Made by a program: the position numbers and the translations under genes
Source of the DNA: Microbacterium sp. SORGH_AS_1204
GTDB lineage: Bacteria; Actinomycetota; Actinomycetes; Actinomycetales; Microbacteriaceae
Reading direction: 5' to 3'
Assembly: GCF_030818935.1 (NCBI RefSeq)
Contig: NZ_JAUTBD010000001.1
Span: forward strand, 2,914,001-2,978,000
Length of the DNA stretch: 64,000 nt
Part shown: positions 50,190 through 58,839 of the stretch, one piece after another
How the letters are laid out: every line of letters begins with the position of its first letter
How positions within the stretch are numbered: the first letter of the stretch is position 1
The notes under the pieces: model-generated
What the model saw: the letters and a program-made list of their open reading frames with translations, nothing else
What the model was told of the DNA's origin: nothing
Databases searched by the model: none

Positions 50190-51527
50190 ATGGTCAACCA
50201 CGCCCGCACGGCATCCTGGCTCGCCCTGGCCGCCGCCACCGCCGTCGTCCTCTCCGGCTGCGCCGGCAGCGGCACAGGGGGAGATCCCACCGACGTCAAC
50301 CCCGAGGGCGAGATCACGCCCCGCGAGATCTCGTGGCTGCTCTCGCGCCCGGCCGACGGCGGGGTCATCACCGCGATGCAGAAGATCGCCGACGAATACG
50401 CCGCCGATCACCCGGGCTTCGCCCTCAACCTCATCACCACGCCCGACCGGCCCAGCTACATCCAGAAGTACGAGACGCTCGCCGCGGCGAACAAGCTGCC
50501 CGAGCTCTTCGACACCGACGCCACCCCCTTCGCGCAGAAGCTCGCGGAACAGGGCCGCATGGTCGACGTCGATCTGCTGCTGGACGACCTGGGGCTCGCC
50601 GACGACTACCGGGAGGCGGCGCTGAACTACCAGCGCTTCGACGACGGGTCGCTGTACATGGTGCCGTTCGAGTTCCAGCTGGAGTTCTTCTGGTACAACC
50701 GCGACCTGCTCCAGCAGGCGGGGGTGTCGGTTCCCGCGACCCTCGACGACTTCGCCCCGATGTGCGAGGCGCTGCGCGCCCAGGGCATCACGCCGATCGC
50801 CCTCGACGGCGCCGACGGCTGGCCCCTCGAGCGCTACATGGCGTACTACCCCTTCCGTCAGGCGGGCCCGGAGTACGTGCAGAAGCTCAAGACGGGCGAG
50901 GCGAAATTCTCCGACGCCCCCGGCCGCGCCGCCGCCGACTGGCTGTACGGCCTCGGTCAGGCCGGGTGCTTCCAGGAGGGCTTCTCGTCGACCGGCTACG
51001 CCGACGCTCAGGCGCAGTTCACCTCGGGCAAGGCCGCGGTCTACAACATCGGCACGTGGGAGCTGGCGAACCTCGCCACCGACGAGCTCGACGCGGGGGT
51101 CCGCGACAGCGTCGACTACTTCACGCTCCCCACGCTTCCGGGGGCGGTGACCGCCGACGACGAGTACGTCGCCCCGTCGGGCATCGGCATGGCGGTCAAT
51201 GCCTCCACCTACGACCCCCTGGTGCGCGACTTCCTCGCCTTCGCGCTCGAGCGCTACCCCGCCGAGGTCGCCGCTTCGGGCGCCCTGTCTCCGACCACGG
51301 ATGCGGCCACCGAGATCCCGGCGAACGCCACGCCGCTGTACACCCGGGCGATCGAACAGGCCGGCGAGGTCGGCGAGAAGCTGGCGATGCCCTGGGACAC
51401 GCAGCTCGACCCCGCCACCAACACCCGCCTCCAGCAGGAGTTGACCCTGCTCGTGCAGGGCGACATCACGCCCGACGAGTTCGTCAGCACCATGGATGCC
51501 GCCCTGACGGAGAACGTCGGTGGCTGA
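50190..51527 (+). CDS. ABC transporter sugar-binding lipoprotein
   Basis: Extracellular solute-binding protein of the MalE-like class (family 1). The signal peptide ends in lipobox VLSGC, so the protein is lipid-anchored. The body is 445 residues with RPSYIQKYETLAAANKLPELF and PYGIGMAV-like (here APSGIGMAVNASTY) segments. ATG 50190 has GGAG at 6 nt; ATG 50178 is an alternative. Its last 8 bp overlap the first permease gene. Ligand is inferred as a fructo-oligosaccharide from the flanking GH32 genes. Confidence 0.9.
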   Translation: MVNHARTASWLALAAATAVVLSGCAGSGTGGDPTDVNPEGEITPREISWLLSRPADGGVITAMQKIADEYAADHPGFALNLITTPDRPSYIQKYETLAAANKLPELFDTDATPFAQKLAEQGRMVDVDLLLDDLGLADDYREAALNYQRFDDGSLYMVPFEFQLEFFWYNRDLLQQAGVSVPATLDDFAPMCEALRAQGITPIALDGADGWPLERYMAYYPFRQAGPEYVQKLKTGEAKFSDAPGRAAADWLYGLGQAGCFQEGFSSTGYADAQAQFTSGKAAVYNIGTWELANLATDELDAGVRDSVDYFTLPTLPGAVTADDEYVAPSGIGMAVNASTYDPLVRDFLAFALERYPAEVAASGALSPTTDAATEIPANATPLYTRAIEQAGEVGEKLAMPWDTQLDPATNTRLQQELTLLVQGDITPDEFVSTMDAALTENVGG

Positions 51528-52482
51528 CACGCTCGCACCGAGCCGGCCCCGGGCGACCGGGGCCGGCCGGCCCACCGCCCGCCGCCGTCCGCTCAGCACC
51601 TCGATGCTGCCGCGACGCTCGGGCCTGGCCGTCGCCGTCTTCCTCGTGCCGCCGCTGCTGCTCTACGGCGCGGCCGTGCTGCTGCCCATCGTGCAGTCGC
51701 TCGTGCTGAGCCTGTTCGAGTGGGACGGCATCACCGACCTCGAGTTCGTCGGGCTCGACAACTACGTCAAGATGTTCACCCGCGACGACGTCTTCTGGAC
51801 CGCGTTCGGCAACGCCCTCGGCTACCTCGCGATCTGCCTCGTGCTGCAGCTCGGCGGCGCCCTCGCGGTGGCGGGGCTGCTGACCGCCCTCCCCCGGGCG
51901 CGCGAGCTGGTGAAGACCCTCTACCTGCTGCCGGCCGTCATCTCCACCGTCGCGATCGGCTTCCTGTTCCTGCGCGTCTACTCGCTCGAGCCGGTCGGTC
52001 TGCTCAACCAGCTGCTGGCGTGGGTGGGCCTGGAAGGCCTGCAGACGGCATGGCTGTCGAACGTGCAGACCGTGCTCGCCGCGGTGTCGATCCCCGAGGG
52101 GTGGCGTTTCACGGGCCTGTACATGCTCATCATCTACGCCGCCCTGATCGCCGTGCCCAAAGAGCTCGAGGAGGCCGCCCGCCTCGACGGCGCCTCATGG
52201 TGGCAGACGTTCTGGCGCATCCGCTTCCCCTACATCCGGCCCGTGTGGATCACCACCACCGTCATGGCGACCACCTTCGCCCTGCGCGGCTTCGACATCC
52301 CGTACCTGCTCACCAACGGCGGGCCCGGACAGTCGTCGGAGCTGTTGACCACCTACATGTACAAGACGGCCTTCGTCCACACCGACTACGGCTACGCCAG
52401 CGCGATCTCGGTCTTCATCGTCGTGGAGTGCCTGGTCGCCGTCGGCCTGATCTTCCTGCTGCTGCGTCGAAAGGACGCGTGA
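51520..52482 (+). CDS. ABC transporter permease, MalF type
   Basis: A 320-residue inner-membrane permease with six hydrophobic segments. The ATPase-coupling EAA loop is EEAARLDGASWWQTFWRIRFPYIRP. GTG start overlaps the binding-protein gene by 8 bp, indicating coupled translation. It pairs with the following permease to form the channel. Confidence 0.92.
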   Translation: MADTLAPSRPRATGAGRPTARRRPLSTSMLPRRSGLAVAVFLVPPLLLYGAAVLLPIVQSLVLSLFEWDGITDLEFVGLDNYVKMFTRDDVFWTAFGNALGYLAICLVLQLGGALAVAGLLTALPRARELVKTLYLLPAVISTVAIGFLFLRVYSLEPVGLLNQLLAWVGLEGLQTAWLSNVQTVLAAVSIPEGWRFTGLYMLIIYAALIAVPKELEEAARLDGASWWQTFWRIRFPYIRPVWITTTVMATTFALRGFDIPYLLTNGGPGQSSELLTTYMYKTAFVHTDYGYASAISVFIVVECLVAVGLIFLLLRRKDA

Positions 52483-53393
52483 TGAGCACGACCCTCGCCC
52501 CCGCCCCCGCGGCATCCGTTCCCGCCGACCCCGCCCCCGCGCCCCGTCGCGTGCACCGCTCGCCGCGCCTGCGCGTGCAGCGCACCCTGCTGACGGTCAC
52601 CGTCGCGCTGATCGTCGTCGTGCAGGTGTACCCGCTGCTCTGGCTGTTCCTCACGAGCTTCCGCACCGCGAGCGACTTCGCCGGCGGCGACCCGTTCGCC
52701 CTCCCGCGCGAGTGGACGCTCGAGAACTACTCCCGCGCGTTCGGCACCGGCAACCTGCTGCTGAACATCGGCAACTCGCTCGTCGTCACCCTCGGGGCGA
52801 GCGCCCTCATCGTGGTGGCGGGCATGATGGCCGCCTACGCGCTGCAGGTGCTGGGTTTCCGGCTCAGCGGGTTCGTGCGCGCGCTGTTCCTGCTCGGCAT
52901 CATCGTGCCGGTGCAGATCGCGCTCGTGCCGCTGTTCATCGACTACTCGCAGGTGGGGCTGCTCGACACCCATCTGTCGATGATCCTGCCGTTGGCGGCC
53001 TTCTCGCTGCCGATGGGCGTGTACCTGTTCTCGTCGTTCTACGAGTACATCCCGCGCGAGCTCTACGAGGCCGCCTCCCTCGACGGCGCGGGTCCGTACC
53101 GCATCTTCCTGCAGATCACGACGCCCCTGTCGGTCAACACGATCATCACCGTCGTCCTGGTCAACAGCATCTTCATCTGGAACGACTTCATCTTCGCGAA
53201 CACCTTCGTGCTCTCCGACGGACTCAAGACCATCCCGCTGGGCCTGCAAAACTACATCGGAGCGATGGGCAACACCGACTGGACGGCGACGTTCGCCGCG
53301 GTGTGCGTCACGGTGACGCCGCTGCTGCTGGTGTTCCTCGTGCTGAACAAGGCGATGATCGCCGGGCTCGAGAGCGGAGCGACCAAGGGATGA
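52482..53393 (+). CDS. ABC transporter permease, MalG type
   Basis: A 303-residue permease with six hydrophobic segments and EAA loop YEAASLDGAGPYRIFLQITTPLS. The N terminus is a long Ala/Pro-rich tail of about 30 residues. Its ATG overlaps the previous stop (TGATG at 52480-52484). No ATP-binding gene follows; as in many Actinobacteria a shared MsiK-type ATPase probably energises the importer. Confidence 0.92.
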   Translation: MSTTLAPAPAASVPADPAPAPRRVHRSPRLRVQRTLLTVTVALIVVVQVYPLLWLFLTSFRTASDFAGGDPFALPREWTLENYSRAFGTGNLLLNIGNSLVVTLGASALIVVAGMMAAYALQVLGFRLSGFVRALFLLGIIVPVQIALVPLFIDYSQVGLLDTHLSMILPLAAFSLPMGVYLFSSFYEYIPRELYEAASLDGAGPYRIFLQITTPLSVNTIITVVLVNSIFIWNDFIFANTFVLSDGLKTIPLGLQNYIGAMGNTDWTATFAAVCVTVTPLLLVFLVLNKAMIAGLESGATKG

Positions 53394-53409
53394 ACGCGAG
53401 GACCCCCTC

Positions 53410-54399
53410 ATGACCACGACCATGCGCGACGTCGCGAAGGCCGCCGGCGTCTCGGTCGCCACCGTGTCGCACGTCGTCAACGACAAGCCCGGCGCCCGCA
53501 TCGGCGAAGACGCGCGGCGCCGGGTGCAGGAGGCCATCGTCGCCCTCGGCTACCGCCCCAATGCGCTCGCGAAGACGCTGTCGGAGGGGAGCTCGCGCTT
53601 CATCGGGCTGGTGGCGGATGCCATCGCCACCACGCCCTTCGCCGGTCAGATCATCCATGGCGCCCAGGACGAGGCGTGGCGTCACGGCTTCGTGCTGCTC
53701 GTGGCCAACACCGAGGGCAACGCCGCCGCCGAGAACGACGCGATCGCGATGATGCTGGAGCATCAGGTGCGCGGCATCCTGTACTCCACCTGGTACCACC
53801 GCGAGATCGATGTGCCGCCGCCGTTGCAGCACACCGAGACGGTGCTGGTGAACTGCTTCGCGGCCGACGATTCGTTCCCCGCCGTCGTGCCCGACGAGGA
53901 GCAGGGCGGCCGCACCGCGACCGAAGAGCTGCTGGCGGCGGGGCATCGCCGCATCGCGTTCGTGAACACCACGTCGCCCTCGCCGGCGCGGGTCGGTCGC
54001 CTCGCCGGGTACCGGGCGGCCCTCACCGCCGCGGGTGCCGACGTCGACGACGCCCTGGTCTTCGAGGCCGCCCCCGAGCAGGAGGGCGGCTACGACGTCG
54101 CCGAGGCCGTGGTCGCCTCGGGCGCGACGGGCGTCTTCTGCCACAACGACCGCGTCGCGATGGGCCTCTACGACGGCCTGCGTGAGCGGGGCCTGCGCAT
54201 TCCCGACGACATCGCCGTCATCGGCTTCGACAACCAAGACGTCATCGCCGCGCATCTGCGACCCCCGCTGTCGACGGTGGCCCTCCCCCACTACGAGCTC
54301 GGCGCCGCGGGAGTGCGCACCCTGCTCGGTCTCGAATCCCCCGCCTCCGGTGCGCGGCAACTCGTCGCGTGCCCCTCCATTCCGCGAGAGTCCCTATGA
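53410..54399 (+). CDS. LacI-family transcriptional regulator (fructan locus, regulator 2)
   Basis: A 329-residue repressor with the complete HTH MRDVAKAAGVSVATVSHVVNDKPGARIGEDARRRVQEAIVALGYRPNALAKTL and a sugar-binding C-terminal domain (GLVADAIATTPFAGQIIHG ... VIGFDNQDVIAAHLRPPLSTV). It lies inside the operon it probably controls, through the two CG-centred operators at 48580 and 48622. ATG 53410 is preferred; ATG 53422 is also possible. The stop overlaps the next GH32 start (ATGA at 54396-54399). Confidence 0.9.
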   Translation: MTTTMRDVAKAAGVSVATVSHVVNDKPGARIGEDARRRVQEAIVALGYRPNALAKTLSEGSSRFIGLVADAIATTPFAGQIIHGAQDEAWRHGFVLLVANTEGNAAAENDAIAMMLEHQVRGILYSTWYHREIDVPPPLQHTETVLVNCFAADDSFPAVVPDEEQGGRTATEELLAAGHRRIAFVNTTSPSPARVGRLAGYRAALTAAGADVDDALVFEAAPEQEGGYDVAEAVVASGATGVFCHNDRVAMGLYDGLRERGLRIPDDIAVIGFDNQDVIAAHLRPPLSTVALPHYELGAAGVRTLLGLESPASGARQLVACPSIPRESL

Positions 54400-55781
54400 A
54401 CCTTCCCCGCCCGCGATTCCACCTCACCCCCTCCCGCAACTGGATGAACGACCCGAACGGGCTCGTCTACACCGGCGACCGCTGGCACGCGTTCTTCCAG
54501 TACAACCCCGAGGGAAACGACTGGGGCAACATGAGCTGGGGCCACGCCTCCAGCAGTGACCTGCTGCAGTGGGACGAGCACCCCGTGGCGCTGCCGCACC
54601 GCCCCGGCGAGCAGATCTTCTCGGGCTCCGTCGTCGCCGGCCCCGGCGACACCCTTACCGCGTTCTACACCAGCGCGTACGACCACGGCATCCAGGCCCA
54701 GTCGCGCGCGACCAGCGTCGACGGCGGCTCTACGTGGACTCCGGATGCCGCGAACCCGGTGCTCGATCGATCCAGCTCCGACTTCCGCGACCCCAAGGTG
54801 GTCCGCGTTCCCGGCGGCGGGTGGCTCATGCTCACCGTCGAGGCCGTCGAACGTCGGGTGGTGTTCTACGCCTCCGACGACCTCGCGACCTGGAGGGAGA
54901 CGGGCTCGTTCGGCCCTCTGGGGCCGGAGGGCGTGGTGTGGGAGTGCCCGGATCTCGTCCACCTGCCCGTGGAGGGCACCGCGGAACGGGTCTGGGTGCT
55001 GCTGCTGAGCACCAACCCGGTCGGCGACGACGCGGATCCGGCAGGGTCGGCGATGCACTACGTCGTGGGCGACCTCGAGGGCGGCGTCTTCCGCTCGGAC
55101 GCCATGAACCTCCGCTCTCTCGACCACGGTCGCGACTTCTACGCCGGCGTCACGTTCGACAGCGCTCCGGGCGGTGCCGCGGTGATGCTGGGGTGGATGA
55201 GCAACTGGCGCTACGCCCACGTCGTGCCCACCGCGCCCTGGCGCGGGGCCATGTCGCTGGCGCGGACACTCGGTCTGCGCCGCATCGACGGGGCGTTGCA
55301 CCTCGTGCAGCGGCCCGTCCTTCCCCCCACCGCCGCGGGTGATGCGGCCCTGCTCACCGTCGAGCCGCACGCGGTACTCGAGCTGACATGGGATCCCGCA
55401 GCGACCGGGGCCGTGCACGTGCGGCTGTCCGGAGAAGGGGATGCCACGGTCGACATCGTCCACGACCCCGTGGCCCGCACGCTCGCCGTCTCGCGCTCCG
55501 GTGCCGTCGCCGACGCCCTGCATCCCGATTTCCCCGGCGAGCGCGCGGCGCCCCTCGTGGGGACGGCGGGTGCCCTGACGCTCGTCGTCGACGGCCCGCT
55601 GCTGGAGGTGTTCGCCGACGACGGTGCCACCGTGCTCTCGCACCTGGTGACACTCGGCGGCGGGCCGCTCACCGTCTCGGTCGCCGCCGAGACCGCGGTC
55701 GTCCCCGCCGTGCGCGTCAACGTCAACGTGGTCGGCGACGTCGCCGCCCAGGAAGGTCCCGCGGCTCCGGCGGCCGCCTGA
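54396..55781 (+). CDS. Cytosolic GH32 beta-fructosidase (sucrose/fructan hydrolase type)
   Basis: A 461-residue enzyme with fully canonical GH32 motifs: Asp19 in NWMNDPNG, Arg131-Asp132 in DFRDPKV and Glu183 in VWECPDL, followed by a beta-sandwich with ending ...LEVFADDGATVLSHLV. No signal peptide, so it should cleave imported sucrose or fructo-oligosaccharides. It is translationally coupled to the LacI gene and 80 bp before the Tat-secreted GH32 gene. It may be the main invertase of the operon. Confidence 0.92.
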   Translation: MNLPRPRFHLTPSRNWMNDPNGLVYTGDRWHAFFQYNPEGNDWGNMSWGHASSSDLLQWDEHPVALPHRPGEQIFSGSVVAGPGDTLTAFYTSAYDHGIQAQSRATSVDGGSTWTPDAANPVLDRSSSDFRDPKVVRVPGGGWLMLTVEAVERRVVFYASDDLATWRETGSFGPLGPEGVVWECPDLVHLPVEGTAERVWVLLLSTNPVGDDADPAGSAMHYVVGDLEGGVFRSDAMNLRSLDHGRDFYAGVTFDSAPGGAAVMLGWMSNWRYAHVVPTAPWRGAMSLARTLGLRRIDGALHLVQRPVLPPTAAGDAALLTVEPHAVLELTWDPAATGAVHVRLSGEGDATVDIVHDPVARTLAVSRSGAVADALHPDFPGERAAPLVGTAGALTLVVDGPLLEVFADDGATVLSHLVTLGGGPLTVSVAAETAVVPAVRVNVNVVGDVAAQEGPAAPAAA

Positions 55782-55861
55782 CCGACGTCTCCCCGAACCG
55801 CCGGACACCACCCGGCGGGTGCATCGTCGCGCCCGCCGATCACGAGGAAGTGAGAAGCACC

Positions 55862-57421
55862 ATGCCGTTCGAGATCTCCCGTCGCGCCCTGCTGAAGGGC
55901 GCCGGGGCCGGGGCCTTCGGCCTCGCCCTGGCCTCCGTCGCTCCCCCGGCCGCCCAGGCCCAGACCGCATCGCAGCGTGCGGTATTCCACATGACACCGC
56001 CGACGGCGTGGCTCTGCGACCCGCAGCGCCCGATCGTCTCGGGCGGGCAGTACCAGCTCTACTACCTGCACTCCGACGTCAACAACGGCGCGGGCGGGTG
56101 GGATCACGCCACGACCGACGGCGTGAGCTTCACCCACCACGGCACGGTGATGCCGCTCACGAACGGCGTGCCGGTGTGGTCGGGGTGCCTCGTCGTCGAC
56201 ACCGCGAACACCGCCGGATTCGGGACGGGGGCCGTGATCGCCCTGGCCACACGACCGACCGATGGCATCCGCAAGTACCAGGAGCAGTACCTGTACTGGT
56301 CCACCGACGGCGGCTTCAGCTTCACGATGCTGCCCGACCCCGTGCTGGTCAACACCGACGGTCGCACCGCGCAGACCGCCGCCGAGATCGACAACGCCGA
56401 GTGGTGCCGCGACCCGAAGGTGCACTGGGATGCCGTGCGCGGCGAGTGGGTGATGGCGCTCGGTCGCGCACGGTACGCCGGGTTCTACACCTCGCCGAAC
56501 CTGCGGCAGTGGACGTGGCGGAGCAACTTCGACTACCCGAATCCGCAGCTCGGCGGCATCGAGTGCCCCGACCTGTTCGAGATGACGGCGGACGACGGCA
56601 CGCGTCATTGGGTGCTGGGCGCCAGCATGGACGCCTACGGAATCGGTCTGCCCATGACGTACGCCTACTGGATGGGCACGTGGAACGGCACCCGCTTCGT
56701 CGCGGACGACCTCACTCCCCAGTGGCTGGATTGGGGATGGGACTGGTACGGCGCGGTCACCTGGCCGAGCATCGAGGCCCCCGACACCACGCGCCTCGCG
56801 ATCGGGTGGATGAACAACTGGAAGTACGCCGCCCGCGACGTCCCCACCGACGTCACCGACGGGTACAACGGCCAGAACTCGATCGTGCGCGAGCTGCGCC
56901 TCGAGCGGCAGTCCGGCGGCTGGTACAGCCTGCTGAGCGCCCCCATCGCCGCCCTCGCGGGCCGTGCCACCTCCACGGTCACGCTCCCCGACCGCACGGT
57001 GGACGGCAGCGCCGTCCTGCCGTGGAACGGGCGGGCCTACGAGCTCGAGCTCGACATGTCGTGGACGGATGCCACGAACGTCGGCGTCTCGGTCGGGCGG
57101 TCGGCCGACGGCTCCCGGCACACGAACATCGGCAAGTACGGCTCCGACCTCTATGTCGACCGCGGTCCGTCCGAGCGCAGCGGCTATGCACTGACCCCGT
57201 ACACGCGCGCGGCGGCCCCCATCGACGCCGCCGCCCGGTCGGTCCACCTGCGCATCTTCGTCGACCGGCAGAGCGTCGAGGTGTTCGTCAACGCCGGCCA
57301 CACGGTGCTGTCGCAGCAGGTGCATTTCCTGGAGGGCGACACCGGGATCTCGCTGTACACCGACGGCGGCCCGGCCCGGTTCTCCGGCATCACGATCCGC
57401 GAGTTCGGGGTGCCGGTGTAG
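55862..57421 (+). CDS. Tat-secreted GH32 fructanase
   Basis: A 519-residue exported enzyme. The N terminus EISRRALLKGAGAGAFGLALASVAPPAAQA is a twin-arginine signal (RR plus a moderately hydrophobic core), cut near residue 33, so it needs the Tat system. GH32 residues: Asp53 in AWLCDPQRP (consensus WMNDPNG), Arg183-Asp184 in WCRDPKV and Glu234 in GIECPDLFE. The DPQRP variant and overall sequence match the membrane-anchored GH32 at 40870, suggesting paralogues that act on the same extracellular polymer. Last gene of the operon, before the TerC riboswitch region. Confidence 0.9.
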   Translation: MPFEISRRALLKGAGAGAFGLALASVAPPAAQAQTASQRAVFHMTPPTAWLCDPQRPIVSGGQYQLYYLHSDVNNGAGGWDHATTDGVSFTHHGTVMPLTNGVPVWSGCLVVDTANTAGFGTGAVIALATRPTDGIRKYQEQYLYWSTDGGFSFTMLPDPVLVNTDGRTAQTAAEIDNAEWCRDPKVHWDAVRGEWVMALGRARYAGFYTSPNLRQWTWRSNFDYPNPQLGGIECPDLFEMTADDGTRHWVLGASMDAYGIGLPMTYAYWMGTWNGTRFVADDLTPQWLDWGWDWYGAVTWPSIEAPDTTRLAIGWMNNWKYAARDVPTDVTDGYNGQNSIVRELRLERQSGGWYSLLSAPIAALAGRATSTVTLPDRTVDGSAVLPWNGRAYELELDMSWTDATNVGVSVGRSADGSRHTNIGKYGSDLYVDRGPSERSGYALTPYTRAAAPIDAAARSVHLRIFVDRQSVEVFVNAGHTVLSQQVHFLEGDTGISLYTDGGPARFSGITIREFGVPV

Positions 57422-57522
57422 GGGAAAGAGGGGGATCGACCGGGGGCGCCCGCGCCGCGCCCCCGGTCGCTATCACAGCCGGGCTCGAGCAGTCCAGGCC
57501 CCGGCACCGCAGCGGCATCCCG

Positions 57523-57528
57523 TAGAAT
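57523..57528 (+). promoter_or_regulatory. -10 element (TAGAAT) for the TerC leader
   Basis: TAGAAT puts the start near 57535, directly before the riboswitch. Confidence 0.5.
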
Positions 57529-57534
57529 CATCCG

Positions 57535-57632
57535 GAGCAAGGGGAGTACTCCCACCGCGACGATCTCGTCAGTACGGTTCACGCCATCGTGAGCCCGGGA
57601 CGTCGGCCCCATCGCCGGGTGGAGGAGACCTT
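57535..57632 (+). promoter_or_regulatory. yybP-ykoY (manganese) riboswitch
   Basis: The two conserved loop sequences are present: GGGGAGTA at 57541-57548 and GGAGACC at 57624-57630, about 75 nt apart and joined by GC-rich helices (GCCCGGGACGTC...CGCCGGG). This element senses Mn2+ and, in this gene context, controls the TerC/Mn exporter. Boundaries are approximate. Confidence 0.7.
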
Positions 57633-57655
57633 GGTGTCCTGCTGCACACCTTTTT
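57633..57655 (+). terminator. Riboswitch-controlled terminator before terC
   Basis: GGTGT (57633-57637) pairs with ACACC (57646-57650), followed by five T. It directly follows the GGAGACC element, so metal binding could switch read-through. Confidence 0.6.
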
Positions 57656-57670
57656 CCCTTGGAGGCCGTC

Positions 57671-58693
57671 TTGGGCGTCACCCCCCTCGTCTGGATCATC
57701 ACCATCGCGGTCACGATCGCGTTCTTCGTCTTCGAGTTCTTCGCCCACGTGCGAAAGCCCCACGAGCCGACCGTCGGCGAGTCCGCCCGCTGGTCGGCGT
57801 TCTACATCGGCCTGGCGCTGCTGTTCGGCGTCGGTATCGGCGTCTTCTCGGGGTGGACCTTCGGCGGTGAGTATTTCGCCGGGTATCTGACCGAGAAGGC
57901 GCTGTCGATCGACAACCTCTTCGTGTTCCTGATCATCATGACCGGGTTCGCGGTGCCGAAGAAGTACCAGCAGAAGGTGCTGATGATCGGCATCGTCATC
58001 GCGCTCATCATGCGCGGCGCGTTCATCGCGGTGGGTGCGGCGCTCATCGAGAACTTCTCGTGGATCTTCTACATCTTCGGCGCGCTGCTGCTCTTCCTCG
58101 CCTACCGTCAGGCGTTCTCGCACGGCGACGACGACCCCGCCAACGGCAAGTTCATGAAGTTCGTCCGTCGCATCCTCCCCGTGAGCGAGGAGTACAACGA
58201 CGACAAGCTGACCGTCCAGAAGAACGGCAAGCGCTTCGTCACCCCGATGCTGCTGGTCATCATCGCCATCGGCTTCATCGACCTCGTCTTCGCGGTCGAC
58301 TCCATCCCGGCGATCTACGGCCTGACGCAGGAGGCGTACATCGTCTTCACGGCCAACGCCTTCGCGCTCATGGGTCTGCGCCAGCTCTACTTCCTCATCG
58401 GCGGTCTGCTGGAGCGCCTCGTCTACCTCGCACAGGGCCTGGCCGTCATCCTGGCCTTCATCGGCGTCAAGCTCGTCCTGCACGCCATGCACGTCAACGA
58501 ACTCCCGTTCATCAACGGCGGCGAGCCGATGCTGTGGGCGCCGGAGATCCCGATCTGGTTCTCGCTGCTGTTCATCGCCGCGACCGTGGCCGTGGCGACG
58601 TGGCTGAGCCTGCGGAAGACCCGCAACGACGCAGAGAAGAACAAGCGCGAGACCTTCGACGGCGAGAAGGTCATCCACGCTCCCGAGGACTGA
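57671..58693 (+). CDS. TerC-family integral membrane protein (Mn2+ export type)
   Basis: A 340-residue protein with about nine membrane segments. Family motifs are FFVFEFFAHVRKPHEP, EKALSIDNLFVFLIIMTGFAVP and GFIDLVFAVDSIPAIYGLTQEAYIVFTANAFALMGLRQLYFL; the acidic residues in the helices bind metal. TerC proteins export Mn2+ and metalate exoproteins, which fits the upstream yybP-ykoY element. TTG 57671 is taken as start because GGAGG lies 5 nt upstream; TTG 57659 is possible. Closed by a G-rich terminator at 58700. Confidence 0.9.
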   Translation: MGVTPLVWIITIAVTIAFFVFEFFAHVRKPHEPTVGESARWSAFYIGLALLFGVGIGVFSGWTFGGEYFAGYLTEKALSIDNLFVFLIIMTGFAVPKKYQQKVLMIGIVIALIMRGAFIAVGAALIENFSWIFYIFGALLLFLAYRQAFSHGDDDPANGKFMKFVRRILPVSEEYNDDKLTVQKNGKRFVTPMLLVIIAIGFIDLVFAVDSIPAIYGLTQEAYIVFTANAFALMGLRQLYFLIGGLLERLVYLAQGLAVILAFIGVKLVLHAMHVNELPFINGGEPMLWAPEIPIWFSLLFIAATVAVATWLSLRKTRNDAEKNKRETFDGEKVIHAPED

Positions 58694-58699
58694 TCCCCC

Positions 58700-58725
58700 G
58701 CGGGGGTGGCGTCAGCCGCCCCCGC
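58700..58725 (+). terminator. Terminator after terC
   Basis: 11-bp stem (58700-58710 with 58715-58725) with one G-T pair and a GTCA loop, 7 bp after the stop. Confidence 0.65.
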
Positions 58726-58826
58726 AGAACCGATCTCCGCACAGCGGGCCGGCGGCACCAGCCGCGGGCCCGCTGTCGTATCCGGCGCGTGTGCGCAACC
58801 CCGACGAGCACGTCAGGGCGTCGGCC

Positions 58827-58832
58827 TACCGT
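58827..58832 (+). promoter_or_regulatory. -10 element (TACCGT) for the LLM oxidoreductase
   Basis: TACCGT is 7 nt upstream of the ATG at 58840. Confidence 0.5.
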
Positions 58833-58839
58833 TGCCGGC

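Noticed and set aside
55211..57325. A 704-codon minus-strand frame opposite the two GH32 genes
   Set aside because: It is fully antisense to genes with clear catalytic motifs and shows no domain; typical high-GC shadow frame.
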